NCBI GenBank assembly: GCA_024399215.1
Contig: JAKSHT010000002.1
Coordinates: 1-62,623, forward strand
Source: an archaeon
Lineage (GTDB): Archaea; Thermoplasmatota; Thermoplasmata; Methanomassiliicoccales; Methanomethylophilaceae
Direction: 5' to 3'
Length of the DNA: 62,623 bases
Part shown: piece by piece, positions 7,285-16,993 of the stretch
How positions within the stretch are numbered: position 1 is the first letter of the stretch
Layout of the letters: each line of letters starts with the position of its first letter
Program-made: the position numbers and the translations under genes
Notes under the pieces: generated by a model
Seen by the model: only the letters and a program-made list of their open reading frames with translations
What the model was told of the DNA's origin: nothing
Databases searched by the model: none

Positions 7285-8334
7285 TTAGGGTTTGATCCAC
7301 TTGAATTCTACGTACTTGACCGTGCTCCCAACTTCACAGAATAAAAATTTTTTCTTTACACCGCCAGAAAGTCTTACTGCTCGGGATATTTCTGGCCACA
7401 TTGTCTTGCTTGAGGCATTAACCGCATGGATGAGATACTTGGCATGACAATTGTCCGGTGATTCATCGTAGGCTCTGAAATGCGTTCCGTATTTAAATCC
7501 AGTTTTTATCACTAGGCCTCTTTCCTTCGCGTCAGAGTAGGCTTTCATTCTAAGGTCGAATTCGTCTTGGGTATGTCTTCCAAATGCCAGAAGTTTATCT
7601 AATTTTATTTCTTCGTTGCTGGCTGGATAGCGAACCATAAATTCTCCCTTTTCTAGTAAGTAACACGCTTCGATTAGAGATAATTGAAGAACGCTTCCAA
7701 TCATTTTTCCGTAAAATCCATTATTTCTTACGAATTCAGAGCTAGGTAGATCAAATATGAAGACACGGTCTTTAATTAGGTAGCCTGTGACTTTTGGTAT
7801 TTTTCCTGGCAAAATTGAACCTATGGGGTTGATGCTAGACATTACATAGTAAGTTATATCTCCTTCCTCATCTACCACTCCATAAAGTAATTCTTTTCCT
7901 TTATTTTCGGTTTCAGAAATCTCTTCGGTGTAAATAGAAATGTTGAATGCCATTCTTTCGGAGACAGCTCTGACCATGTAGATAGGACGAGAGTTACTGC
8001 GTGTCATTCCTCGTGGAAATACGGACATATCGAATGTTCCGCTTTCTATCCTAACTATGAATCCTCTAGATCTTATATCTCTGTATACCATGTATTTAAC
8101 GTCGAAATCGTCTATTGTTGATGCAGAGTAATTAAAAAGATTTTCAAAACTTATTTCTTCTCCCATATGTGTTACGGTGAGTCTTTGGCACTCGCATAGG
8201 TATACGGCTTCAGCAAGATCTAGCTCAAGAGCACCACCTTTCATAGGATAGCCGTAATTGCCCTTATTGTAGAGTTGACTGCTTTCTTTTTGATTTCTGA
8301 TATACACCGAATCTTTAACAAGTTCGCCTGACAT
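7285..8334 (-). CDS. endA: tRNA-splicing endonuclease EndA (duplicated type)
   Basis: 349 residues made of two EndA-like repeats, the alpha2-type enzyme in which the first half is catalytically degenerate and the second active. The active half contains KYGTHFRAY with Tyr289, His297 and a lysine cluster at 327-329, matching the Tyr-His-Lys triad of archaeal EndA. It cuts tRNA introns at bulge-helix-bulge motifs. None of the five tRNAs in this window has an intron. The AAATATAA-type box A about 24 bases upstream of the ATG suggests a leaderless or nearly leaderless transcript. Confidence 0.92.
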   Translation of the reverse strand: MSGELVKDSVYIRNQKESSQLYNKGNYGYPMKGGALELDLAEAVYLCECQRLTVTHMGEEISFENLFNYSASTIDDFDVKYMVYRDIRSRGFIVRIESGTFDMSVFPRGMTRSNSRPIYMVRAVSERMAFNISIYTEEISETENKGKELLYGVVDEEGDITYYVMSSINPIGSILPGKIPKVTGYLIKDRVFIFDLPSSEFVRNNGFYGKMIGSVLQLSLIEACYLLEKGEFMVRYPASNEEIKLDKLLAFGRHTQDEFDLRMKAYSDAKERGLVIKTGFKYGTHFRAYDESPDNCHAKYLIHAVNASSKTMWPEISRAVRLSGGVKKKFLFCEVGSTVKYVEFKWIKP

Positions 8335-8800
8335 TCAGGCGCCGATACTGAAGAATTATATTTATCGATTATGAGTACATGTTTCCTCTGGCTATATATA
8401 CAAACATTTGTCGTTTTAGGATGAGTGTAATTGTGAAATACGGGAGAGTGGAGTGTTAGTTTATAGAAACTATTAAATAGAAGCTTAAACTAATACGTAC
8501 CTGGTTAGTCATAACGACGTGACTAATTGCTAAAAAAAGATAATTTTCAAGTAAGTGAGTAGGGACTTGAAGATAAAGTCTAGCCTGAGTACATACGGTG
8601 AAATTTTGAAGAGAATGGAGATTTATGAGGGGAAAATTTGTGCGAGAATGAGAAATATTAGGGCGTGCTAAGCAGGGATTTGACATAATTGCTAAAGATC
8701 AGAGGTAGAGTGTAGATTTTCGGCTTGCTGATTGGCGTTAGTCTTATGGAGTTGCCCAATGGAAATTGTATAGAAGAAGTGAAACGAGAGGTGAAAGGAG
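8335..8800. other. Divergent endA-cdc48 intergenic region (466 bases)
   Basis: Contains box A for endA on the minus strand (8350-8366) and GCTATATATAC (8391-8401) in either orientation. TTAGTTTA (8456-8463) and TAAACTAA (8486-8493) form an 8-bp inverted repeat around 22 bases. If the cdc48 transcript starts after 8401, its leader would be close to 400 bases, unusually long for an archaeon. Otherwise a nearer promoter is missed. No coding frame convinces. Confidence 0.5.
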
Positions 8801-10954
8801 ATGAACAGTGATAAACCGCTGAAAGTTCTGGAACTCAGGCCTGGGGATGCAGGGAAAGGAGTGGCGAGAGTTGATCCAGAGTTGATGTCAATTCTTGGAT
8901 TGAGAATGGGGGACATTGTGCAGGTAGATGGTACAAAGAGAACTGTAGTAAGAGTACTTCAAGGTGGTCCTGAGGATGCGAACAGGGGGGTCATTAGAAT
9001 GGATGGGCCGACTAGGCGTAACGCAGGAGCAGGCATTGACGATCGTGTCGGCATTAGAAAGGTTACAGCAAAAAATGCTGACAAGATTACCTTTTCGCCA
9101 ACAGAACAACTTAGACTTCGTGGTGGAGAAGAGTATTTAAGACAGATTATGGAGGGTAGAGTTTTTTCCAAGGGGGATGTTATCACATTTTCTGTAATGG
9201 GAAACAAAATCGAACTAATCGTCACGTCGTATTCTCCATCAGCGGATGCTGTGATAATGTATGACAAGACGCAAGTTAAGATTAATGACAAACCTGCTAC
9301 AGATACATGTGATGTTCCAAAAGTTTCATATGATGATGTTGGGGGCCTTAGTGAGGAAGTTAAAAAAATTAGAGAAATGATAGAATTGCCATTAAGACAT
9401 CCGGAGTTGTTCAAAAGACTTGGTGTAGAGGCTCCTAAGGGGGTACTTCTTCACGGACCGCCAGGGACAGGAAAGACTATGCTTGCTAAGGCAGTAGCAG
9501 GGGAGACTAGCAGTAATTTTATATACATCGGCGGGCCGGAAATAATGAGTAAATTTTACGGAGAGTCCGAGGGGAAACTTAGAGAAATATTTAAGGAAGC
9601 AGAAGAAAACTCTCCGAGTATTATTTTCATTGATGAAATAGATTCTATTGCACCGAAAAGAGATGAGGTTTCTGGGGAAGAAGAGAGACGTGTGGTTGCT
9701 CAACTGTTGGCACTTATGGATGGATTAAAATCAAGGGGCAAAGTGGTTGTTATAGGTGCGACTAATAGACCAAATTCTATAGATGAAGCTCTTAGAAGAC
9801 CTGGAAGATTTGATAGAGAGATTGAGATTCGTATTCCCGATAGGAATGGAAGGTATGAAATTTTACAAATTCATACGAGAGGAATGCCTCTTTCAGATGA
9901 TGTAAACCTTGGAAGGCTCGCAGACAAAACGCATGGGTATGCAGGTGCAGATATTTCGGCTCTTACGAAAGAAGCTGCAATGGCAGCACTTCGTAGAGTA
10001 TTGCCTGAAATTGATCTTGAGGCTGAAGAGATTCCAGTTGATGTTCTTAGTAAAATACAGGTTAGCGAGGAAGATTTTCGTAATGCACTGAAGGATTTGC
10101 AACCCTCAACGATGAGAGAGGTACTTGTTGAAAAACCGAATGTTAGATGGAATGATATAGGGGCTCTTGAGGATGTAAAACAAGAATTGAGGGAGGCTGT
10201 GGAGTGGCCTCTAAAGTATTCAAAAATTTTTGAACATATGAAAGCCAAGCCGCCAAAAGGTATTCTTCTTTATGGACCGCCAGGGACAGGAAAGACTATG
10301 CTTGCTAAGGCAGTAGCTACTGAGTCGGAATCGAATTTTATATCTGTTAAAGGCCCAGAATTTTTAAATAAATGGGTGGGAGAATCTGAAAAAGCTGTAA
10401 GGGAAATATTCAGGAAGGCTAGACAGGCGTCTCCATGCGTGATATTTATGGATGAAATTGATTCGATTGCACCTGAAAGAGGAATGGGAGGGGACAGTAA
10501 TGTTACTGAAAGGATTATATCTCAGATGCTTACAGAAATGGATGGTTTAGAAGCTTTGAACAATGTCATTATCATCGCCGCAACGAATAGGCCAGATATT
10601 ATAGACCCTGCGCTTTTGAGACCTGGAAGATTTGACAAGAATATCTATATTGGACCACCGGATAAAGAGTCCAGGGAGAAGATTTTTAAGATTCATATGT
10701 CAGATAGACCTTTATCTGATGATGTGAACGTTTCAGAACTTGCAGAGAAAACAGAGGGGTGTACGGGTGCAGATATTGCTGCGATATGTAATGAGGCTGT
10801 GATGAATGCAGTTCGGGAACTTGTAAAATCTGGTACTTGTGATGAAGTTAATCAGTGCAGAATCAGGATGAAGGATTTCATTATATCTATTTCTAAGATG
10901 AATCCTGATACAAGAAAGAAAGTGAGATCGGTAATGGACCCCAACATTGCTTAG
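8801..10954 (+). CDS. CDC48/VAT-type AAA ATPase (p97 homologue)
   Basis: 717 residues. Residues 1 to about 180 form the double-psi barrel N-domain that binds substrates. D1 has Walker A GPPGTGKT from residue 219 and Walker [12 protein letters not shown]2 has GPPGTGKT from residue 492 and [19 protein letters not shown] and GRFDKNIYI hold arginine-finger segments. It unfolds proteins, probably for the proteasome. The ATG follows AAAGGAG at good spacing. The stop is TAG. The two Walker A regions share 44 identical bases, far more than protein conservation requires. Confidence 0.97.
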   Translation: MNSDKPLKVLELRPGDAGKGVARVDPELMSILGLRMGDIVQVDGTKRTVVRVLQGGPEDANRGVIRMDGPTRRNAGAGIDDRVGIRKVTAKNADKITFSPTEQLRLRGGEEYLRQIMEGRVFSKGDVITFSVMGNKIELIVTSYSPSADAVIMYDKTQVKINDKPATDTCDVPKVSYDDVGGLSEEVKKIREMIELPLRHPELFKRLGVEAPKGVLLHGPPGTGKTMLAKAVAGETSSNFIYIGGPEIMSKFYGESEGKLREIFKEAEENSPSIIFIDEIDSIAPKRDEVSGEEERRVVAQLLALMDGLKSRGKVVVIGATNRPNSIDEALRRPGRFDREIEIRIPDRNGRYEILQIHTRGMPLSDDVNLGRLADKTHGYAGADISALTKEAAMAALRRVLPEIDLEAEEIPVDVLSKIQVSEEDFRNALKDLQPSTMREVLVEKPNVRWNDIGALEDVKQELREAVEWPLKYSKIFEHMKAKPPKGILLYGPPGTGKTMLAKAVATESESNFISVKGPEFLNKWVGESEKAVREIFRKARQASPCVIFMDEIDSIAPERGMGGDSNVTERIISQMLTEMDGLEALNNVIIIAATNRPDIIDPALLRPGRFDKNIYIGPPDKESREKIFKIHMSDRPLSDDVNVSELAEKTEGCTGADIAAICNEAVMNAVRELVKSGTCDEVNQCRIRMKDFIISISKMNPDTRKKVRSVMDPNIA
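9455..9498 (+). repeat. 44-base perfect direct repeat, copy 1 (D1 Walker A)
   Basis: Identical base for base to 10274-10317, in the same reading frame, encoding [15 protein letters not shown] in D1. Sequence on both sides diverges at once. Confidence 0.97.
10274..10317 (+). repeat. 44-base perfect direct repeat, copy 2 (D2 Walker A)
   Basis: Second copy, 819 bases (273 codons) downstream of the first, encoding the same residues in D2. Confidence 0.97.
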
Positions 10955-11028
10955 GTCTACTTTGACCTTTGTTAAGTGTGTATGGGGCCTGCATGGAAAA
11001 CATAGTTTTATAGAAACACAAACATCTC

Positions 11029-11982
11029 ATGACGATGAGCAGGGACAGTCTCATTAATACCACAAGATCTATTCTCTCAAAAGGGGGATTTGACATCTCT
11101 TCCCTGATGTTACTTCGGAGTGTATGTTTTGATATTGTTGGGAGAAGAGGAGACACTCTGCTTATAATCAAAATTTTGTACAATATAGATGCTTTCTCTA
11201 AAGAAAATGCGGAAGAGATGAAAACTCTCGCAGAAGTGTTAGACGCATGCCCTATTCTCATTGGAGAAAGATCTAGTTCTGGATTTCTTGAGCCAGGAAT
11301 TGTCTACTCTCGATTTAATATTCAAATTGTGTCGAACGAAACATTAGCTGATCTTATACTTGAGGATTCGCCACCGTTTATATTTGCCGCACCAGGTGGG
11401 CTATACGTTAAGTTAGACAATGTTTATCTCAAGAATGTTAGAGAGGAGGAAGGAATCAGTCTTGGGACTTTGGCAGACATTGCTGGGGTTTCTCGTCGTG
11501 CCATTCAAATGTATGAAGCAGGAATGAGTGCGATGATTGATGCTGCCCTAAGATTGGAGGAATTTCTGGACACGTCTATTATCAAAGCAATTAATCCTTT
11601 TGAATATAAGTATGAGAACAAACCAAAGGATTATGAATTGAGTGGAAACAAGAAGAGTAGCTCGGAGATTTTCAATCATCTTTTAAATATGGGTTTTTCT
11701 GTCACGCCTGTTTTAAGGAGTCCATTTGAAGCACTTACACGAAATGAAGAAGTTATAATACTTACAGGGCTTAGCAATGAGAATGAGAAGCTTATTCAAA
11801 AAGCAATGATCTCGTCGGATATTTCGAGGATTACGAGAAAGCATTCCGTAATTATTGTTGAAAAAAAACGTGGCTTGGATAATGTTGAATCTACTGCAAT
11901 TGTTACCAGAGACGAACTTAATAGGATGAGTGATAAGGACGAACTTACTGATATTGTAATTTCAAGATGTGGAAAACAGTAG
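11029..11982 (+). CDS. Putative HTH-type transcriptional regulator (COG1395-like)
   Basis: 317 residues. An N-terminal domain of about 130 residues (GRRGDTLLIIKILYNIDAF) resembles a nuclease-like fold seen in this archaeal family. It is followed by an XRE-type helix-turn-helix at about 145-200 (ISLGTLADIAGVSRRAIQMY). The C-terminal part from about 215 is an alpha/beta domain (FNHLLNMGFSVTPV). This layout matches the archaeal COG1395 regulators, whose targets are not known to me. Two ATG codons (11029, 11035) compete. It follows the cdc48 homologue by 74 bases. It ends with TAG. Confidence 0.82.
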   Translation: MTMSRDSLINTTRSILSKGGFDISSLMLLRSVCFDIVGRRGDTLLIIKILYNIDAFSKENAEEMKTLAEVLDACPILIGERSSSGFLEPGIVYSRFNIQIVSNETLADLILEDSPPFIFAAPGGLYVKLDNVYLKNVREEEGISLGTLADIAGVSRRAIQMYEAGMSAMIDAALRLEEFLDTSIIKAINPFEYKYENKPKDYELSGNKKSSSEIFNHLLNMGFSVTPVLRSPFEALTRNEEVIILTGLSNENEKLIQKAMISSDISRITRKHSVIIVEKKRGLDNVESTAIVTRDELNRMSDKDELTDIVISRCGKQ

Positions 11983-12161
11983 GTTATTTTCGTGTTATTG
12001 GTAAGATTACGGAAAATAATTCATTGTTATTTGTAAAGGATGGTAGAACCGATGTTGGGTAACCTAGTTAGGTTGCTGGATTTTGCTTCTTGACCTCATA
12101 TTTGATTGGGAGTTTTGAAGTGTTGGTTGTACTGGAAAGGGGTTTAAAATCGAAACTTGCT

Positions 12162-12929
12162 TTATAGGATTGCTTTCAAGTAGTCACGTGATTTAACTCC
12201 GCTGGGTATCGACTTGGATTCAATTATATAATTCCCGTTATAGAATTTCAATTTGGAGAGAATGTTTTTAAAATTGATATTGCCCTCTCCGAGGGGGAGG
12301 TGTTCATCTCTCTCTCCGTTGTTATCGTGGATGTGAATATTGGTTAATCTGTCCCTAAGTTCTGTTATTAGTGATTCTGTCTGATTTGTTGTGTTTGCGT
12401 GACCAATATCTAAACAGAATGCAAGGTTTGTTCCGTCGAGAAGATTGACTATTTCTTCAGGTGTTTGTCCCAAAAAAAATGGAAATGAGGCCATGTTCTC
12501 TACTGCAACAGTTGCACCGTACTGCTGCGAGATTCGATCGATGCTTCTGAGGGATTTTTTTGCTTGTGTAATTGATTTATCTCTCATACACGGCACTGAC
12601 ATAGATAGTATTCCTGGATGAATTGTAATTTTATCGATGTCGAGTTGTGTTGCTAATTCTATAGTAGAGATTATTTCAAGAACTGAATCTTCTCTAATTC
12701 TTTCATTAAGAGAGGCGATGTTGATGTCGGATATTGGTGCATGTAATGAATATTTTAGGTTAAATGACTTGGTCAATGATGGTAGTTTGGACTCTATTAC
12801 ATGTAGATGATGTTTAGCCTCGGCAAATATCTCCCAAAAATCAAAATATTTTGCGATTTCTGCAATAATATCACTGATTTCATATGCGCAAAATCCAGTG
12901 GATGAAATTCCGATCATTTTGATCTCCAA
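12162..12929 (-). CDS. Sugar isomerase/AP endonuclease-family TIM-barrel protein
   Basis: 255 residues in the xylose isomerase-like/AP endonuclease family 2 fold. Metal-binding-type residues appear in order: the LHAP histidine, TIHPG, VAVENM, FCLDIGHAN, NIHIHDN and YIIESKS. The substrate cannot be named; relatives include endonuclease IV and sugar-phosphate isomerases, and 255 residues is shorter than most endonuclease IV enzymes. It stands alone, convergent with the upstream regulator gene and divergent from the DP1 gene. Confidence 0.8.
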   Translation of the reverse strand: MEIKMIGISSTGFCAYEISDIIAEIAKYFDFWEIFAEAKHHLHVIESKLPSLTKSFNLKYSLHAPISDINIASLNERIREDSVLEIISTIELATQLDIDKITIHPGILSMSVPCMRDKSITQAKKSLRSIDRISQQYGATVAVENMASFPFFLGQTPEEIVNLLDGTNLAFCLDIGHANTTNQTESLITELRDRLTNIHIHDNNGERDEHLPLGEGNINFKNILSKLKFYNGNYIIESKSIPSGVKSRDYLKAIL

Positions 12930-13163
12930 ACGTCTTGAAGTTATTATATTGTTTTCATACCTGGTGGGATGCTGTAATTCTAGAGAAATAATTTTAGATT
13001 TTACATCGGGAGGTTATAGAATGTCCTGTTTAAACAATTTTGATTAGTCGTTTATTGAGCTTACACAAATGCGCCTAATAACATCAATGAGAGTTGTGGA
13101 GATGGAAGAAATAAATTAGTGAGATAGTAGACTTACCACCACATAATATTATATTTATCAGTC

Positions 13164-14651
13164 ATGTCTGGACTGGTTATGAGCAGGGCAGATGTTTTAG
13201 ACGTGGTTACAAGAAAGAATATGCTTCTTTCACCAGATGCTCTGAGGATTATTATGCGAAATTCGGACCCCGTTGCTTTCACGCATACTGTATTGTCTTC
13301 TTTATCAGGAAACCCTATGCTTGTAACAAAAGAGGATGTGATGAAATGCTTGGAGGGTGAAAAGATGGTTGCCCAGGCATCAAAGATAATCCGTCATGAC
13401 AAAGCTAATTGCGATATTAAAATGGTAAAGGGAACAGATATTACGAATAATTCTGCTTGTACAGGTAATATAGACGACTTTTTTAGGTATTTTCAAAGCA
13501 GATATGCGATTATTAAGAAGATTCTTGAGAATAGGTCTGATTTTGGAAAATCATGGAAAATAAAAGAAGCTATTTCCATGGATTCGGAGAGGGAAGTTAG
13601 AATTATCGGAATTGTGAACGATAAAAAAATCAATGCAAATGGAAATATTGTGCTTACTGTTGAGGACGATGGTGATGACAAAGATAACTGTTGTAGAGTG
13701 ATTATAAAGAAGCAAAGTGAGTGTTACAATGATATATACGTCTCCGACGAAGTGCTTGGCTTTGTGGGTTCGTTTCTTCCAAAGCAATCAGATCGTGATC
13801 GCTCTGGTGGCACATTTATAGCTAAAAGAGTTGTGAAGCCAGGTGTACCAGAGAATCATCAGTGGATTTCTTCAGATTCTGATTCACAAATCGCTTTTTT
13901 ATCAGATATTCATATTGGAAGCTACAAGTTTTGTGAAGATAGTTGGAATCGAATGATTACATGGCTCAAGGAAAACTCTGAGAAGGAGAACATAAACTAT
14001 ATTATTATGCCAGGCGACGTGGTAGATGGAATTGGGGTGTTTCCAGGCCAAGAAAATGAGTTGACCGTTATAGATATTCATGAACAATACAGGGAGCTAG
14101 CTGAACGTCTTAAGGAGATCCCCGATCATATTAAGATGGTGATACATCCCGGAAATCATGATGCATGTAGACCTGCTGAACCACAACCTGCATTAGATGA
14201 ACTTTTTACTAACGCATTTGATTCCAACGTTCACATGTTTGGAAATCCTGTCTACCTTGATATTGAGGGAAGGAGAATATTAACTTATCACGGTAGAAGT
14301 ATCGATGATTGGGTATCATCTGCTCAACAGCTTACGTATGATGATCCTCTTGCAATAATGAAGGCAATGGTTGATTGTCGTCATCTTGCTCCTATATATG
14401 GTCAAAAAACAGCATTAGCTCCTGAAAAAAAAGATTTTATGGCGATGGAATATGTGCCCGACATCTTTGTATCAGGACATGTTCATGGTTATGGGTATAT
14501 GATTGATAGGGGAATTAGAATGATTAATGCTTCCACATGGCAAGATCAGACGGAATATCAAAGAGCGCATAATTTTAATCCTAAACCTGGGGTTATGCCT
14601 CTAGTTCACCTTGGTACTGGAAAAATAAGTTCGATGAATTTTTACGCGTAG
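13164..14651 (+). CDS. polB: DNA polymerase D small subunit DP1 (3'-5' exonuclease)
   Basis: Small subunit of the euryarchaeal replicative polymerase D. Residues about 145-225 form an OB fold. From residue 243 on lies a Mre11-like phosphoesterase domain with intact motifs: LSDIHIG 246-252, PGDVVDG 283-289, HPGNHD 328-333 and GHVHGYG 438-444. All metal ligands look intact, so exonuclease activity is expected. Two in-frame ATGs compete. The TATA-like stretch at 13145-13158 lies only about 14 bases before the first, so the second (13179) may be a leaderless start. The large subunit DP2 is not in the window. Confidence 0.95.
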   Translation: MSGLVMSRADVLDVVTRKNMLLSPDALRIIMRNSDPVAFTHTVLSSLSGNPMLVTKEDVMKCLEGEKMVAQASKIIRHDKANCDIKMVKGTDITNNSACTGNIDDFFRYFQSRYAIIKKILENRSDFGKSWKIKEAISMDSEREVRIIGIVNDKKINANGNIVLTVEDDGDDKDNCCRVIIKKQSECYNDIYVSDEVLGFVGSFLPKQSDRDRSGGTFIAKRVVKPGVPENHQWISSDSDSQIAFLSDIHIGSYKFCEDSWNRMITWLKENSEKENINYIIMPGDVVDGIGVFPGQENELTVIDIHEQYRELAERLKEIPDHIKMVIHPGNHDACRPAEPQPALDELFTNAFDSNVHMFGNPVYLDIEGRRILTYHGRSIDDWVSSAQQLTYDDPLAIMKAMVDCRHLAPIYGQKTALAPEKKDFMAMEYVPDIFVSGHVHGYGYMIDRGIRMINASTWQDQTEYQRAHNFNPKPGVMPLVHLGTGKISSMNFYA

Positions 14652-14703
14652 TTGTGTGCTATGTCTATAATAGTTTGTTTTTATTTGGATGGAGCTCTGT
14701 AGA

Positions 14704-14730
14704 GTGTAGTAAATTTATCTCTACTAACAC
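14704..14730 (+). terminator. Stem-loop in the polB/ATP synthase convergent gap
   Basis: GTGTAGTA (14704-14711) pairs with TACT-A-ACAC (14722-14730), eight base pairs with one bulged A and a 10-base loop. It lies about 50 bases after the polB stop and just after a T-rich stretch. Archaeal termination depends mainly on T-runs, so the hairpin's role is uncertain. Confidence 0.35.
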
Positions 14731-14824
14731 TACGTGCGCTCCTTGAAGAGTGCTTTGGCGAGACAGAGGCGTGCCTCGTGACAGTAGGGTGAGAATGAGG
14801 TAAGGTGTTTTGGGAAGGTGGTTG

Positions 14825-14971
14825 CTACAAACTCATGCAAAACACTAGTATGATCATGAAGAAACCAAGGATGAGCATTGAATAGGCAGAGATCCAGGCA
14901 AATTTGAAGAATCTTGCTAGTTTAACTGGATCCCCTATAACTTCCAGATAGAGGTCCTCCAGCGACTTCAT
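14825..14971 (-). CDS. 48-residue single-span membrane protein at the end of the ATP synthase operon
   Basis: ATG at 14971 lies two bases after the atpD stop. The product starts MKSLEDLYLEVIGDPVKLAR, then has one hydrophobic helix (about residues 26-46: ISAYSMLILGFFMIILVF) and ends CMSL with a TAG stop. Tight spacing to atpD and a sensible cytosolic-amphipathic plus membrane layout support it as real. In Methanosarcina the ATP synthase operon also ends in a small hydrophobic gene (ahaG), so this may be a positional counterpart. Homology is not established. Confidence 0.72.
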   Translation of the reverse strand: MKSLEDLYLEVIGDPVKLARFFKFAWISAYSMLILGFFMIILVFCMSL

Positions 14972-14973
14972 TT

Positions 14974-15612
14974 CTACGTTGCCTCACTCTTTCCCTTCAA
15001 GAATTTAAGGCGAATTGTGTTTTCTCGCTCCATTTCTTCGAGTCGAAATTTAACAAATGCCTGTGCCATTTCGAGTTCAGGAATGAGTTTAAACTCCATG
15101 GCATTAACCCTTCTCTTAGTTTTTTCTATTTCATCGAGAAGTTTCCTCATTGTGGTCTCAATTTCAGCCGCACGAACAAGAATATCTAATAACTTATCAA
15201 AAGCTCTAGAAGCTTCTTCAATGTAGGCTGACGTCGAAATAATGCCGTACCCTTTTTCTTGGATATTGTTGTGCCTTATATCAGCCTCAACTTTGGGCAC
15301 TATCATTCCCATAACGGATTTATTGCTAACTTTGACGTGTGGCTCTGATTTGAGAGCATAAGCGGCACTCTTTACCGCAATTTCGCCATCAACGGCCATC
15401 GCAACTGCAATTTTTCGCATAGCGGTTTTGTAGCTTGAGACCACTGAAGAACGCATTTCTTTGGCTTTTTCCATGATGTCAAAGAATTCGATGATGAGTC
15501 CATCTCTCTTCATCTTCATGATTTTGTAGCCGCTCTTCGTAGTGGCAATTTTTCTCTTCAGCTCGATGAGAACTGAGCGGGTAGGAGTGACGTCTCTTGT
15601 TGCCATGTTCAC
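14974..15612 (-). CDS. atpD: A-type ATP synthase subunit D
   Basis: Central rotor stalk subunit, 212 residues. Long N- and C-terminal helices form an antiparallel coiled coil ([34 protein letters not shown]), the standard subunit D pattern. The GTG start overlaps the atpB stop (GTGA); the ATG two codons later is an alternative. It is directly followed by the small membrane protein gene. Confidence 0.95.
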   Translation of the reverse strand: MNMATRDVTPTRSVLIELKRKIATTKSGYKIMKMKRDGLIIEFFDIMEKAKEMRSSVVSSYKTAMRKIAVAMAVDGEIAVKSAAYALKSEPHVKVSNKSVMGMIVPKVEADIRHNNIQEKGYGIISTSAYIEEASRAFDKLLDILVRAAEIETTMRKLLDEIEKTKRRVNAMEFKLIPELEMAQAFVKFRLEEMERENTIRLKFLKGKSEAT

Positions 15613-16991
15613 ACTTTCTTAGGCAGGTATTTTTCAATATACTTCCGACTTATTCTGGTGATTTGGTCTGAATCGAGTGTTGAAATCAAGTTCCATCCGA
15701 TCGAAAGTGAATCTTCAATAGAACGATCATCGTCACGACTCTGACGCACAAACTTGTCTTCGAACATATCTGCGAAGTGTAAAAGTTTTTTATCTTTTTC
15801 TGACAGAGATTCTTCACCAACAATTGCAACAAGTCCCCGGAGATCTTTGCCCTCAGCATACGCTGCGTAGAGTTGATCGGATACCCCTTTATGATCCTCA
15901 CGTGTTTTTCCTTCTCCGGTTCCGCCTCCCATAAGTCTACTGAGCGATGAGGAAACATTAACTGGCGGATAGATACCTGCACGGTGAAGTTCTCTTGACA
16001 TAACAATTTGACCTTCAGTAATGTACCCCGAGAGGTCCGGAATTGGATGTGTGATGTCGTCTCCAGGCATCGAAAGAATTGGAATTTGTGTGACCGACCC
16101 CTTCTTACCTTTGATTCTTCCGGCACGTTCGTATAATTGAGCAAGGTTGGTATACATGTAACCCGGATATCCACGCCTTCCAGGTACTTCTTCTCTAGCT
16201 GCACCTATTTGACGAAGAGCCTCGCAATAATTTGTAATATCCGTCATTATAACAAGAACCTGCATTCCAAGGTCGAACGCCATGTATTCTGCAGTTGTGA
16301 GACCAAGACGAGGTGTAATGATACGTTCCGCTGCAGGATCATCTGCGAGATTGAGGAAAACAACTGCGTTCTTTAAAGCACCAGTTCTTTCGAATTCTTG
16401 CATGAAGGTTTGCTTTTCTTCGTTCGTAATTCCCATTGCGATAAACACAACAGCAAACTCTTCATTTTCTCCGAGAACTTTTGCTTGTCTCGCAATCTGA
16501 AGAGCGAGATCATTATGAGGCAATCCAGATCCGGAGAATATTGGAAGTTTCTGCCCTCTGACGAGCGTATTCATGCAGTCAATGGTTGAAATACCCGTTT
16601 GGATAAAATCTGATGGATTGTCTCTAGCCCATGGGTTAATAGCCGCACCGACGATGTCGAGTCTCTTCTCAGGTACAATAGCTGGTCCTCCGTCAAGAGG
16701 GTCTCCAGCACCTGTAAGAATTCTGCCAAGCATGTCTCTGGAGACTGGCATCTTCATAGTTTCTCCAATGAAACGAACTGACGCGTCTCTGTCTATGCCA
16801 GCTGTCCCTTCGTACACTTGAACAACAACGATGTCATCGGATGTATCAAGAACTTCTCCTCTTTTTACAGAACCATCAGAAAGTTTAACGCTTACAAGTT
16901 CACCATACGCAATTGGCTCTGTCTTTTCGACGAAAACGAGAGGTCCTGCAATTTGTGAGACTGTCTTGTATTCTTTGGAAATTTCAACCAT
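15609..16991 (-). CDS. atpB: A-type ATP synthase subunit B
   Basis: Regulatory, non-catalytic subunit of the A3B3 head, 460 residues. It has the modified nucleotide-site loop SGSGLPHN instead of a Walker A, as is normal for subunit B. The [16 protein letters not shown] and [20 protein letters not shown] segments are characteristic. It starts 2 bases after the atpA stop and overlaps atpD. Confidence 0.98.
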   Translation of the reverse strand: MVEISKEYKTVSQIAGPLVFVEKTEPIAYGELVSVKLSDGSVKRGEVLDTSDDIVVVQVYEGTAGIDRDASVRFIGETMKMPVSRDMLGRILTGAGDPLDGGPAIVPEKRLDIVGAAINPWARDNPSDFIQTGISTIDCMNTLVRGQKLPIFSGSGLPHNDLALQIARQAKVLGENEEFAVVFIAMGITNEEKQTFMQEFERTGALKNAVVFLNLADDPAAERIITPRLGLTTAEYMAFDLGMQVLVIMTDITNYCEALRQIGAAREEVPGRRGYPGYMYTNLAQLYERAGRIKGKKGSVTQIPILSMPGDDITHPIPDLSGYITEGQIVMSRELHRAGIYPPVNVSSSLSRLMGGGTGEGKTREDHKGVSDQLYAAYAEGKDLRGLVAIVGEESLSEKDKKLLHFADMFEDKFVRQSRDDDRSIEDSLSIGWNLISTLDSDQITRISRKYIEKYLPKKV

Positions 16992-16993
16992 TT

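Noticed and set aside
8456-8686. 76-codon minus-strand frame in the endA-cdc48 spacer
   Set aside because: No ribosome binding site, no family resemblance and unlike neighbouring coding composition.
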